Below, piece after piece: positions 16,875 through 25,235 of a stretch of DNA of 37,568 nt. The position numbers and the translations under genes are program-made. Under the pieces are notes generated by a model. The model did no database searches. It was not told the origin of the DNA and was given only the letters and a program-made list of their open reading frames with translations. The stretch comes from Candidatus Acinetobacter avistercoris (GTDB lineage Bacteria; Pseudomonadota; Gammaproteobacteria; Pseudomonadales; Moraxellaceae), in NCBI GenBank assembly GCA_018883945.1, contig JAHLFF010000300.1, forward strand, positions 1 to 37,568, in the 5' to 3' direction. Within the stretch, counting starts at the first letter, position 1. Each line of letters opens with the position of its first letter.

Positions 16875-17725
16875 GCTTTATTTCCTTTCAATGCTTTCTT
16901 CGTCACGATTTTAACCTTTTTTAAAGGCTGGCATTGGGGACAAAACACAGAAGCTCGTTGTCCTAATTTTAAATTTTCCAATGTGGTTTCACAGTTGATG
17001 CACATTTCACCTGCACGACCATAGGCAAGTAAAGTTTGTTGGAAGTAACCATTTTCACCCATAGCATTGGTGTAATCGCGGAGTGTAGAGCCGCCTAAAT
17101 CAATGGCTTGTTTTAAAATACGTTTAATCTCGATGACTAAATTTTCAATTTGCGTTCGTGAAAGGCTCGATGCTGGCTGAGCAGGATGAATACCCAAATT
17201 GAAGAGGCTCTCAGTGGCATAGATATTTCCGACACCAACAACAACGTGGTTGTCCATGATGGCAACTTTCGCAGCAATATTTTTATTTTTTAATTTGTTC
17301 GCTAAGTATTCCGCATTAAAAGCATCACTGAGTGGCTCTGGTCCCAGTGTATCAATCAACTTGGTTTGTGAATGCTCATCTAACCAGAGGATACAACCAA
17401 AGCGACGTGGATCATGGTAGCGGAGTTCAGTATCTTCAAAACGCATAATCAAATGATCATGTTTACGAATCTCTGTATCAGTATCACAAAGGCGAAAACT
17501 TCCAGACATGCCTAAATGCCATAACATGGTGGCATTTTCAAAGTTCGCCAAAATATATTTAGAGCGTCGAGTTAAACCAATTAATTTTTGACCAATCAGT
17601 TTATCCAGATCATTGGGTATAGGCCATCTTAAACTCGCGTTATTGACTTGAATTGAAAGCACTTTCTGATCAAGCAGCGGTAATAAACTGGTTTTAGTGG
17701 TTTCGACTTCGGGTAATTCTGGCAT
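16871..17725 (-). CDS. mutM: Formamidopyrimidine-DNA glycosylase
   Basis: A 284-residue DNA repair enzyme that removes 8-oxoguanine and formamidopyrimidines and cuts the strand by beta/delta elimination. The catalytic N-terminus PELPEVETT, with Pro2 as nucleophile and Glu3, is intact. K56 is in RRSKYIL, and the helix-two-turn-helix region has MDNHVVVGVGNIYATESL. The C-terminal zinc finger uses C242, C245, C262 and C265. Length is slightly above the usual 270, owing to a basic tail after the zinc finger. It is the first gene of a two-gene unit with ppiC. Confidence 0.96.
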   Translation of the reverse strand: MPELPEVETTKTSLLPLLDQKVLSIQVNNASLRWPIPNDLDKLIGQKLIGLTRRSKYILANFENATMLWHLGMSGSFRLCDTDTEIRKHDHLIMRFEDTELRYHDPRRFGCILWLDEHSQTKLIDTLGPEPLSDAFNAEYLANKLKNKNIAAKVAIMDNHVVVGVGNIYATESLFNLGIHPAQPASSLSRTQIENLVIEIKRILKQAIDLGGSTLRDYTNAMGENGYFQQTLLAYGRAGEMCINCETTLENLKLGQRASVFCPQCQPLKKVKIVTKKALKGNKA

Positions 17726-17910
17726 ACGTAAGATTTATAAAACGGGATGACGCTAATATTGGGTTATTTATTCAAGAATACAAGCGTTAAGTAGCAAGGT
17801 TGAAAGAAAGCGTTATTTCTGTAAAAAAATAAAATTCCATTAAATAATCAATCTTAGTCCACTAGACGAAATAAGTTTTAGGCCTTGAAACCTTAATATA
17901 GCTTTTTTAT

Positions 17911-18043
17911 CAGTCATTTCTATACAGCAAAATTAAAATCAGTATTTCCTCATCCTAATCTTCTTAGAGAGAGGGAGTTTTTTTATATCAATTGATTGCC
18001 TTTCAATGATCTTCTCTGATTTATGCAAGAGATCTTTTCACGG
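17911..18043 (+). repeat. Dispersed intergenic repeat, copy B
   Basis: A degenerate copy of the element at 16369. It shares CAGTATTTCCTCATCCTAAT, a decayed purine/pyrimidine hairpin region followed by a 7-T run, ATATCAATT and TTTATGCAAGAGATCTT. The hairpin no longer pairs well. Confidence 0.72.
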
Positions 18044-18334
18044 TAATAGTGGAGTTCACAGTGATAGTGCAGTCGAAAATAATGTATAAGTAGTGATGAA
18101 GAAATTTAAGTGGTGTAACTGCTAGAAAATGCTCTACAAATCCTAGAAAATTCAATAAATTCTTGCATAATTATCGCTATGATTTCATACCATGCTGATG
18201 TTTTGGTTGAAGATTCATTATGTAATAAATTCAGAACTAAGTTTTTAGAACAAATTTTTCAAAACTAAGTTTTTGGATAATGCTTATATCCTGAGTTTAG
18301 GTAGTCGCATTATTTTTAAGTTTTAATCATTAAA
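18044..18334. other. AT-rich spacer upstream of the OYE gene
   Basis: About 290 bases with no credible reading frame. A 14-base direct duplication around AACTAAGTTTTT occurs near 18236 and 18264. It ends in the orphan terminator hairpin at 18335. Confidence 0.5.
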
Positions 18335-18362
18335 AAAACAAACTGTTGAATCAGTTTGTTTT
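18335..18362 (+). terminator. Orphan terminator-like hairpin 66 bases before the OYE gene
   Basis: An 11-bp stem, AAAACAAACTG (18335-18345) with CAGTTTGTTTT (18352-18362), loop TTGAAT, ending in T residues. No gene ends upstream on this strand. It therefore either ends an unrecognised small RNA or acts as a leader attenuator. Confidence 0.7.
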
Positions 18363-18427
18363 CATTTATACCGTTGAAAAATAACAATCCTATTTGTTAT
18401 AGATGGTTGAGCAAAAGGAGCGATTAC

Positions 18428-19537
18428 ATGTCTAAATTATTTCAAGCGATTCAATTTGGGTCGTTAAATTTGGAAAATAAAATCATTATTGCACCGATGT
18501 GTCAGTATTCTGCAACTGAGCAAGGTGAGTTGACGTATTGGCATGAACAGCAGTGGGCCAACTACGCATTATCAGGCGCAGGATTGATGATTATTGAAGC
18601 GACTGCGGTACAACCAGAAGGTCGTATCAGTTATGCAGACTTGGGATTATGGAATGATCTTCAACGTGCTCAAATGAAAGCCTTAATCGCGAATGTAAAA
18701 CAATTGTCACCTATGCCTATAGCAATTCAGTTGGCACATGCAGGCCGGAAAGCATCTACCGAAAAACCTTGGGAAGGGGGAGGACAGCTTGCACCCGATC
18801 ATCCTCAGGGTTGGAAAACCGTATCTGCAAGTACGCTGCCATTTCATACACAAGATGTAGAACCACATGCGCTCACCATTTCAGAAATTGAAAAAGTCAT
18901 TGAAGATTTTGCTCAAGCTGCGATTCGCGCTGTGAATGCAGGCTTTGACTTGATAGAAGTCCATGCTGCACATGGTTATCTACTGCATCAATTTATGTCA
19001 CCTTTATCCAATCTAAGAGATGATGAATATGGTGGAAGTTTTGAAAATAGAATTCGTTTAACACTGCAAGTTGTTCAAGCTATTCAGCAAGTCGTTCCCG
19101 AAGGTTTTCCAGTCGGTGTACGCATTTCGGCATCAGATTGGATGGATGATCATAAGGGTTGGGATATCGACTCATCTATTGGTTTATCAAAAGCTTTAGA
19201 GCAACTCGGTGCCGTCTATATTCATGCATCTTCAGGCGGATTACATGAAAAACAGGACATAAAAATAGGTGCTAATTATCAGGTTCCTTTTGCCAAAGCC
19301 ATTAAACAGAATGTGAATATTCCTGTGATTGCTGTAGGACTGATTACAGAGGCTGAACAAGCGGAAAAAATCTTAGTTAATGGTGAAGCGGATGCGATCG
19401 GACTAGCACGTGCAATTTTGTATGATCCAAGATGGCCTTGGCATGCAGCTGCAGCATTAGGGGATGAAATTAAAATCAGTCCCCAATATTTACGCAGTCA
19501 ACCACACGGTGTGAAATCATTATTTAAGTCATATTAA
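18428..19537 (+). CDS. Old Yellow Enzyme family NADPH:flavin oxidoreductase (YqjM/NamA-like)
   Basis: A 369-residue FMN enzyme of the thermophilic-like OYE class, which reduces activated C=C bonds in enones and may also act on nitro compounds. The class marker C25 in APMCQYSA, the HAGRK loop (QLAHAGRKAST), the catalytic HAAHGYLLHQF pair of histidines and the phosphate-binding end ADAIGLARAILYDPRWPWHAA are all present. The ATG at 18428 is preceded by AAGGAG at 18415-18420. An in-frame start at 18356 would lie in the hairpin 3' arm and is rejected. The natural substrate is not shown by context, and the next gene is an unrelated transporter 247 bases away. Confidence 0.92.
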   Translation: MSKLFQAIQFGSLNLENKIIIAPMCQYSATEQGELTYWHEQQWANYALSGAGLMIIEATAVQPEGRISYADLGLWNDLQRAQMKALIANVKQLSPMPIAIQLAHAGRKASTEKPWEGGGQLAPDHPQGWKTVSASTLPFHTQDVEPHALTISEIEKVIEDFAQAAIRAVNAGFDLIEVHAAHGYLLHQFMSPLSNLRDDEYGGSFENRIRLTLQVVQAIQQVVPEGFPVGVRISASDWMDDHKGWDIDSSIGLSKALEQLGAVYIHASSGGLHEKQDIKIGANYQVPFAKAIKQNVNIPVIAVGLITEAEQAEKILVNGEADAIGLARAILYDPRWPWHAAAALGDEIKISPQYLRSQPHGVKSLFKSY

Positions 19538-19784
19538 CTCATATCATCATCACAACTGAGTTGTAGTGATCAATATTAAAAGATGATGTTGATCACGATA
19601 ATCGCTTAGCAACTTGTTTCAAGAACCTATCTTTTTCATGTATTTTGGGCCAGACTAGGTTTTTGAAACGTTGATTTAATGTGGATATAAATTAAGTTAA
19701 TCATTATGAAATGAAAGTCTTGATATTCAATTGACGATAACGTTAAAAGTATTATTTCAGTTCGCTTAGCACAGGCATTTTCCG

Positions 19785-20711
19785 ATGGTGTTTGCAGTCA
19801 TTATTCCTATATTTTTTCTTTTAGGCTTGGGATATTTGTCTGTAAAGTCAAACCTGTTAGAAAAGATGCAGGTATCAAGTATTGGTGCATTCGTCATCAA
19901 AATAGCCTTGCCCGCTTTATTTTTACACTCTTTAGCCAGTAAGGATTTGAGTGAGATTTGGTATCCCGAATATTTCTTTGTTTATACCGGGTTGTCGTTC
20001 TTACTGTATATCTCTGCATATTTCATAGTTCAAAAGTACTTTAGCAATACAGCTTCTGATTCTGCTGTATTGTCCTTAGGTGCCTCAATGTCAAATACAG
20101 GTTTAATCGGTAGTGCGGTGTTGACATTGTTAATGGGCAATAAGGCGATGACCTATATCTCTTTAATTGTCATTATAGAAAGTGTTTTACTTGTTCCAAC
20201 GGTATTGATACTGGCAAAACTGGGCATGCAGAAAAATATTAATATTTTGAGCATGATTCAGAATACTGTCAGCATGCTTCTCAAAAACCCCCTATTTGTG
20301 AGCGTGATCTTGGGGATGAGCTGCGCAATATTTCAAATTAAAATCCCGTTTTATATCAATCAAGTTTTAGCAATGATCGGTCAGACGGCATCACCTTTAG
20401 CATTATTTACGATTGGTGGGGGGATGGTCGGTTTAACACTTAAATATGTCAATTTGCAAAGTATGTATTTGGTGATCTCGAGCAATATCATCATGCCTTT
20501 GCTGGTGTTTCTTGGGTTGACCTACTTAACAGATGTGAGTCAGGAAATGATCTATGCTGGAACCATTATAGCGGCACTTCCTATGCCAACGATTTTTGGT
20601 ATTTTAGGTCAGTCTTATGGTTTAAATGATCGAGCGATTACACCGCTGTTGATGAGTACAATTGTTGGATTCATTATTACAGCAGGATTGATTACGTTGT
20701 GGTGGGGCTAA
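19785..20711 (+). CDS. AEC family permease (auxin efflux carrier-like)
   Basis: A 308-residue inner membrane protein with ten predicted helices. It has the AEC pattern of two inverted five-helix halves with a cytoplasmic-facing break. The N-terminal PIFFLLGLGYLSVKSNLL and IALPALFLHSLAS, plus AALPMPTIFGILGQSYG in the second half, are typical. Characterised bacterial relatives move malate, malonate or other organic anions, so the substrate here is inferred only to be small and anionic. No strong ribosome site is seen before the ATG at 19785. An upstream promoter was not located in the 247-base gap. Confidence 0.87.
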   Translation: MVFAVIIPIFFLLGLGYLSVKSNLLEKMQVSSIGAFVIKIALPALFLHSLASKDLSEIWYPEYFFVYTGLSFLLYISAYFIVQKYFSNTASDSAVLSLGASMSNTGLIGSAVLTLLMGNKAMTYISLIVIIESVLLVPTVLILAKLGMQKNINILSMIQNTVSMLLKNPLFVSVILGMSCAIFQIKIPFYINQVLAMIGQTASPLALFTIGGGMVGLTLKYVNLQSMYLVISSNIIMPLLVFLGLTYLTDVSQEMIYAGTIIAALPMPTIFGILGQSYGLNDRAITPLLMSTIVGFIITAGLITLWWG

Positions 20712-20783
20712 GGTATAGAATTAAAAGACGTCAAACTTAATTGATGTGAATGCGGTTCAAATAGTCTCAAAATATTAAACAAC

Positions 20784-20911
20784 TAGATCTCTTTCATAAA
20801 TCAGAAAAGAAGATTGAGTGGGATAGAAAAATCCTTCTTTCTCTTGGTAAAAGTTAGGATGAGGAAATGCTGATTGTGATTTTGGTGTGTAAAAATGACT
20901 TATGAGAGACG
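20784..20911 (-). repeat. Dispersed intergenic repeat, copy C (inverted)
   Basis: The reverse complement of this segment matches copy B: CATTTCCTCATCCTAAC, a decayed hairpin followed by a T run, TCTTCTTTTCTGATTTATG and AAAGAGATCT. It occupies the spacer between the AEC gene and the Sel1 gene. Confidence 0.72.
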
Positions 20912-20956
20912 TTTGTTTTCAATTAGATATAAAAAATAGAGGCTCTGTTGAATCTT

Positions 20957-20991
20957 GAAAAAGTTGAGCGACCTCAAATAAAGTCGCTCAA
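20957..20991 (-). terminator. Terminator for the Sel1-repeat gene
   Basis: TTGAGCGAC (20964-20972) pairs with GTCGCTCAA (20983-20991). On the minus strand the hairpin is followed by CTTTTTC. It lies about 60 bases past the stop of the Sel1 gene. Confidence 0.8.
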
Positions 20992-21000
20992 ACTATATAA

Positions 21001-21056
21001 AGATTTAGACTATAAAAGATTAAGACTTTAAACGTTAAGATCTTAAAAGTTAAGAT
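21001..21056. repeat. Degenerate AAGATTT/AAGACTT tandem motif
   Basis: Four to five imperfect copies of a 12-15 base unit built on TTAAGA(T/C)TTTA. They lie at the 3' end of the Sel1 gene and run into its last codons. Confidence 0.5.
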
Positions 21057-21847
21057 TTTGCTTTTGCAGCAGGTTGTTTTGCACTTTCAGCAATTAGTTT
21101 ATTGACTACGTCTAAACTTTGCTTAGCCTGAGGAACATCTTGTTCGGCAAGTGCGGTGAAAATTTTCTTCGCTTCAGGTAAGTTTTGCGGAACAATATTT
21201 CCGTTAACGAACATATTTCCTATCGCCATAAGCGCAGGAATATATCCCTTTTTACCCAACTCTTGAATGCTTGCTAAACCTTTTTTAATCGGTGCTTCAT
21301 TCTTGGTTTTAAAGCCAGAAGAAATATCATATAAAGCGCGAGCATGCGTTGCAGGATAGCTGCCTTTTTTGATCAACGGTTCCAGTTTTGCCAATGCAAG
21401 CTTATCTGAGGCGTCTTTTCCTTCAGCAAATAAGATCACAGAAAGCTCGACAATCGCATCATCAAAACCTTGATTGGCTGCTTTTTCTAAGTATTCACGA
21501 GACTTTTTCTCGTTTTGGGTCAGACCAAGTCCACCCGTTGCATAATTTTGTGCAAGGACATAATTGGCTAAAGGATATCCCTTTGCGCCCGCTTGTTCAT
21601 AAAGCTGAACTGCCTTTTTATTGTCCTGTTTTGTCCCTTGGCCTGCTTGAGTTAAATAAGCCAAATTATAGGTCGCTTGCGCATTACCAGCTTTGGAAAG
21701 AGTATCTAATTCTTTATATGCTGTATTAAAGTCCTTGGATTTAATCAATTCTTGAACTTTATTAAATGCTGGGTCGACCGCTGGTGTTGCTGCAAAGGAG
21801 ACTGAACCTGCTAAAGCAAGTAAAGCACCGCATAGAACTTTTTTCAT
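21050..21847 (-). CDS. Exported Sel1-like repeat protein
   Basis: A 265-residue secreted or periplasmic protein. The signal peptide MKKVLCGALLALAGSVSFAA (1-20) is clear, so the ATG at 21847 is chosen over the one 36 bases upstream. The rest is helical repeat sequence, with Sel1-type units such as ATYNLAYLTQAGQGTKQDNK (about 58-77) and ANYVLAQNYATGGLGLTQNE (about 94-113), and a degenerate unit near MFVNGNIVPQNLPEAKK. Sel1 repeats act as protein-binding scaffolds. The C-terminus (AESAKQPAAKAKS) is low-complexity and basic. No neighbouring gene identifies the partner. This could be a periplasmic assembly or stress factor, but that is inference. Confidence 0.88.
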   Translation of the reverse strand: MKKVLCGALLALAGSVSFAATPAVDPAFNKVQELIKSKDFNTAYKELDTLSKAGNAQATYNLAYLTQAGQGTKQDNKKAVQLYEQAGAKGYPLANYVLAQNYATGGLGLTQNEKKSREYLEKAANQGFDDAIVELSVILFAEGKDASDKLALAKLEPLIKKGSYPATHARALYDISSGFKTKNEAPIKKGLASIQELGKKGYIPALMAIGNMFVNGNIVPQNLPEAKKIFTALAEQDVPQAKQSLDVVNKLIAESAKQPAAKAKS

Positions 21848-22101
21848 ATTTTTATATAACCTATATACGAATGCTAAATCCATTTATTGAATGAAAATAG
21901 GGTGTTAAAAATCACTTTAATAATAGTTGGTATTGTGTGAATGTAAATATGAAAAATGTATAACAGATAAATTTTCATTCAAACTTTTTCAATTTTAAAC
22001 TTATTTATGAGGTATGCAAAATCAATTTCAAATATTTAAAAATTAGGTTTGTGTCGTAAACTCGGTTTAAAATACACAAATTCAAAATTTGTGAGAAAAG
22101 T

Positions 22102-22353
22102 ATGTTCATTAAAGGCATTAAGCGTAATTATTTAAAAGTTCTTGAGGATGAATCTATTCCTGAAGAAGAAAAAATTGATGCGCTTTTAATGAAATTGGGT
22201 GGCTCGTTTTTGGTCAGTAAAGATGACCGTGTTTATATATTTAAAGATGGAGATGCAGAAGCTAAATTCGATGCGAAGCATGCGCGGGCATTCCATTTTA
22301 AAGATTATGTCATTAAAGATATGAATAAATTATTTCATGATTTTAATGCTTAA
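22102..22353 (+). CDS. Conserved-looking 83-residue protein of unknown function
   Basis: A small soluble acidic-to-neutral protein starting at an ATG with GAGAAAAG about 4-11 bases before it. I do not recognise a family. Residues 17-35 are charged and helical (ESIPEEEKIDALLMKLGG), followed by alternating hydrophobic strands (GSFLVSKDDRVYIFKDG) and a final helix. There is no signal peptide and no cysteine. Clean start, stop and terminator, with codon use like its neighbours, make it a real gene. It stands alone between two minus-strand genes. Confidence 0.7.
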   Translation: MFIKGIKRNYLKVLEDESIPEEEKIDALLMKLGGSFLVSKDDRVYIFKDGDAEAKFDAKHARAFHFKDYVIKDMNKLFHDFNA

Positions 22354-22383
22354 AAAAAGCCTCCATTTCTAGGGGGCTTTTTT
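22352..22383. terminator. Terminator between the 83-residue gene and the TPM gene
   Basis: AAAAAAGCCTCC pairs with GGGGGCTTTTTT (one T-G pair) around ATTTCTA. A/T runs on both sides mean it can serve either convergent transcript. Confidence 0.87.
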
Positions 22384-22493
22384 AATTGATTAGTGCACTT
22401 CGTGTGTTGAGTGGATTTATCTTTCAATTCTGAGGCTGTTTCTCGTGTTAAAAAATAATTGAAACTTGAGATCCTATGTGATTTTTTATGAAT

Positions 22494-23756
22494 TTACCAT
22501 GAGCCTGAAGCACCGCCGCCACCCGAGCTTCCGCCTGAATCTCTTGAGGAGCTACTACTAGAGGAGTTACTACTAGATGAAGAACTATGACTATTAGAAG
22601 ATGAGGATTGATGATTAGAAGACCAACTACTCGTTGAATTAGATGAGTTATCTGATACGCCATTTTGATTATATCTTTTTAGTTTTTCTAAACGTTCATA
22701 TCTTTCATCGATCATTTTCTGTTTCGCTTTTTCTTTTAAATGTTGCTTATAAAAAGACGAGAGATAGATATTTTCAGTAGATTTCTTAAATCGGTATAAA
22801 AACAAAAAATATCTAAATAGAATTACAGTAAAACAAACCGTTAATAACATTAATGTGAAAAATGATTCATTTGGATATAATTCGATTAAATAAAAAATTC
22901 CAAAACCAAAAAAAGAATAAATTTGAAGAGGTAAGCTATATAAAATAATTTTGAGTAATCTGTACTTTTCATCAAAAGGTAAAAATATAGCCAACATGAA
23001 TGGCGCATAAAGAGGAATGAAGGCACACAGGAAGAATGCTAATTTTGCATAATATAAATAAGTAAAAGCAAAAATATGAATAAAAATTCCAAAAACTAAA
23101 AGCGCCGTAAAAGCTCCTAATGAACCAGCAGTACCGAAATTAATAATTGTCTTTGTGAAAACCCAATAGAGTGGAAGACAGAGTAAGAATGAAAGGAATA
23201 TTGCGGCTAATATTTTTAAACTTAAAAATATTTTTTGATCATTGTTTTGACTTGAATCAAGGGCTATAGACAAGTCTAGAATTTTTTTTTGTGTTTCATT
23301 AAAGCCAGAAAAATAGTCATTGTTTTTAAAATGAGGTGCAAGCGTATGACGAATAATACGTCCAGCTTCTACATCAGTAAATTCTCCTTCTAGCCCATAG
23401 CCGACTTCAAAGCGCATCTTGCGGTCATCTTTAGCAACTACCAGTAGTAAACCATTATCAAGTTTTTCATTACCAATTTTAATCGTGTTGAATACATCTA
23501 GAGCATATTGCTCAATGCTTTCACCATGAATTGATGGAATCATTAAAATTTTAAAATCGACGTTCGTTTCTTTGTAAAGCTGGTCATTTCGCTGTTGAAG
23601 GGATTGGATTTGATCATTGGTGAGCGTTTGGGTTGTATCAACAATATTATGTGTTTTAAGCTGTTCTAAAATTTCAGGTGTGATGGCATATAGGTTTGAA
23701 CAGATCAAAGCTAAAAAACAGCATAAACAAGAAATTAGATATTTAAGTTTTACCAT
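22494..23756 (-). CDS. TPM-domain (YgcG-like) membrane protein
   Basis: A 420-residue protein. It has a signal peptide (about 1-24), a TPM domain at about 35-155 with DNGLLLVVAKDDRKMRFEVGYG-type sequence, four to five hydrophobic helices at about 180-335, a basic helix, and a C-terminal tail very rich in Ser and Gly that ends GGGGASGSW. TPM domains occur in proteins linked to membrane repair or photosystem turnover, and the function of the bacterial YgcG type is unsettled. The tail motif is the usual end of this family. Its ATG overlaps the stop of the upstream frameshifted gene (ATGGTAA), so the two are coupled. Coordinates read from the minus strand. Confidence 0.87.
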   Translation of the reverse strand: MVKLKYLISCLCCFLALICSNLYAITPEILEQLKTHNIVDTTQTLTNDQIQSLQQRNDQLYKETNVDFKILMIPSIHGESIEQYALDVFNTIKIGNEKLDNGLLLVVAKDDRKMRFEVGYGLEGEFTDVEAGRIIRHTLAPHFKNNDYFSGFNETQKKILDLSIALDSSQNNDQKIFLSLKILAAIFLSFLLCLPLYWVFTKTIINFGTAGSLGAFTALLVFGIFIHIFAFTYLYYAKLAFFLCAFIPLYAPFMLAIFLPFDEKYRLLKIILYSLPLQIYSFFGFGIFYLIELYPNESFFTLMLLTVCFTVILFRYFLFLYRFKKSTENIYLSSFYKQHLKEKAKQKMIDERYERLEKLKRYNQNGVSDNSSNSTSSWSSNHQSSSSNSHSSSSSSNSSSSSSSRDSGGSSGGGGASGSW

Positions 23757-24150
23757 GAGCCAGAAGAACCTCCACCGCCAAACTTACCGTTTAATTGATC
23801 TTCATGATCCAGTTTGGCATTTTTCATTGATTTAGTTGAATTGGTGCTTTTTAAAGAAAATTTAACATTGGTACCGTTGAGTAATGTCAGCAATGTTTTG
23901 TGAATGATATGCATAGTATGGATGCTGCTATGTAATTCGAAATATGTTGAGCAGGTTGATTTAGATGAACATTGTGTTCACTAATATCATCACTATTTAA
24001 TCTGCTTGAATCTAATATTTCAAACGAAGAAGCGCTACTCGCGATTTTATTTTTTATCATTGTGTCAGCAAAGATTGTTGTTGAAAAGATGATGCTTAAT
24101 GAGCCTAGAAATAAGCTAAAGAGAATTATAAAACAAAGCAACGGATACAT
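23750..24150 (-). pseudogene. Frameshifted small exported protein ending in a GGGGSSGSW tail
   Basis: Two frames together encode one likely protein of about 120 residues. The first frame starts at the ATG at 24150 with a signal peptide (MYPLLCFIILFSLFLG and onward to IFADT) and runs through ILDSSRLNSDDISEHNVHLN to a stop at 23887. The second frame is open from about 23976 to the stop at 23750 and reads CSTYFELHSSIHTMH, then LLTLLNGTNVKFSLKS, ending DQLNGKFGGGGSSGSW. Loss of one base between about 23890 and 23976 explains the switch. Its tail matches the tail of the TPM protein next to it, though it has no TPM domain. A sequencing error is possible. A residual TPM paralogue cannot be excluded. 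Confidence 0.6.
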
Positions 24151-24193
24151 TTTTATCAATCTTTTTTAGTATGTTCTAATTTAAACAGCAGAA

Positions 24194-24229
24194 AGAATAA
24201 AAGCCAAACAACTTTTGTTATTTGGCTTC
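24194..24229 (-). terminator. ygfZ terminator
   Basis: AAGCCAAA (24202-24209) and TTTGGCTT (24222-24229) pair, with AAC/GTT extending inward past one mismatch. On the minus strand TTTTATTCTTTC follows. It lies just after the ygfZ stop. Confidence 0.75.
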
Positions 24230-24252
24230 CAATATTTTTAAAATCTTTGGAT

Positions 24253-24975
24253 TTATGCAGGACGAGCCACATCACCATTTAAGCTTTCAGGTAAATCTAA
24301 AACAACAACATCAAGTTCAGTTAAAGCTTCAGGTCGAGCCACAACCAAGGCAACATAACCATTTTCAAGCGCTGTACTATTCACCACTTGGACATATTTA
24401 TCCAATTGCTCAGCCTGAGCAGGCACAGCGCCTGTGCCTTGGATGGCGTGTAACCATGCTTTCGGTTTGGCCTTAAACCAAAGACGCGCAATCACTTCCT
24501 GTCCTAAGTAACAGCCTTTGTCATAGTGCACACTTTCACGCTGATGCAAGCGCAACTCTTGTGGTTGGAAGACATGCTCAATGGCCTGATTGATATAGGC
24601 TTGTCCACTTTGGATGGCTGCAACTTCCCAAGCATGAATGTCGGTTTCAGTTGCTGAAAAAGTGGTTTGGATACCGTCAATCGTTGGATAAACCACACCC
24701 AGTGTTTCAAGTTTTATTTTAGCGAAAGCACCAAACTTTTTAATATGCTGAGCAAATGCTTCACTTTGATCTTTAGTGGTCACGATTTCAAAGCTTTCAG
24801 CATTGATTTTAGTGAGCCATAAGCCAAAATGGATACGACCTTTTAAGTCACAAATGGTGGTGTAACGTGTGAGATTTTCCGCAAGTCTTTCAACGTGTAA
24901 AGTGACTTGACCTTGTAAGAATTTTTGCGCATCCACACCGTTTAGAGTGAATGAGGAGAAAGCTAAATTGCTCAT
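24253..24975 (-). CDS. ygfZ: YgfZ/GcvT-type folate-binding Fe-S maintenance protein
   Basis: A 240-residue cytoplasmic protein of the YgfZ/COG0354 family, which uses tetrahydrofolate and helps keep certain 4Fe-4S enzymes such as MiaB active. The family signature K-G-C-Y-x-G-Q-E is present as KGCYLGQE (153-160), with Cys155. The N-terminal GcvT-like part (FLQGQVT at about 19-25) and the HQRESVHYDKG approach to the signature fit. It is shorter than E. coli YgfZ (326), mainly in the C-terminal part. It diverges from acnD, an Fe-S enzyme. Confidence 0.9.
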   Translation of the reverse strand: MSNLAFSSFTLNGVDAQKFLQGQVTLHVERLAENLTRYTTICDLKGRIHFGLWLTKINAESFEIVTTKDQSEAFAQHIKKFGAFAKIKLETLGVVYPTIDGIQTTFSATETDIHAWEVAAIQSGQAYINQAIEHVFQPQELRLHQRESVHYDKGCYLGQEVIARLWFKAKPKAWLHAIQGTGAVPAQAEQLDKYVQVVNSTALENGYVALVVARPEALTELDVVVLDLPESLNGDVARPA

Positions 24976-25235
24976 TGAATACTCTCTTGACTCTGATCTA
25001 ATACTAAAGAATTAACTCAATTTTCCACTATTTTTCATAAAAAAGCACATTTAGTGAAATTAATCGAATCTATTTGTTACTAATTATTTCCAAAACACCT
25101 GTTTTAATACTTAAGATATTGAAAATTATAAGATTTGGGAAATGGTATTTTGACAGTGTACTATGCGTGCAGTAGTGATGAAGAATCATCGATTAAAATA
25201 TATTTAAAAAATGAAGCAAAAAAGGCAGGAACGCG

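Noticed and set aside
18356..18427. A longer OYE protein starting at 18356
   Set aside because: That start lies inside the 3' arm of the terminator hairpin and lacks a ribosome site, while 18428 has AAGGAG.
22448..22663. A 71-residue minus-strand reading frame
   Set aside because: It is a frame shadow of the Ser/Gly-rich tail of the TPM gene.
23617..23835. A plus-strand reading frame across the TPM gene start
   Set aside because: It overlaps the coupled minus-strand genes and has no ribosome site or family features.
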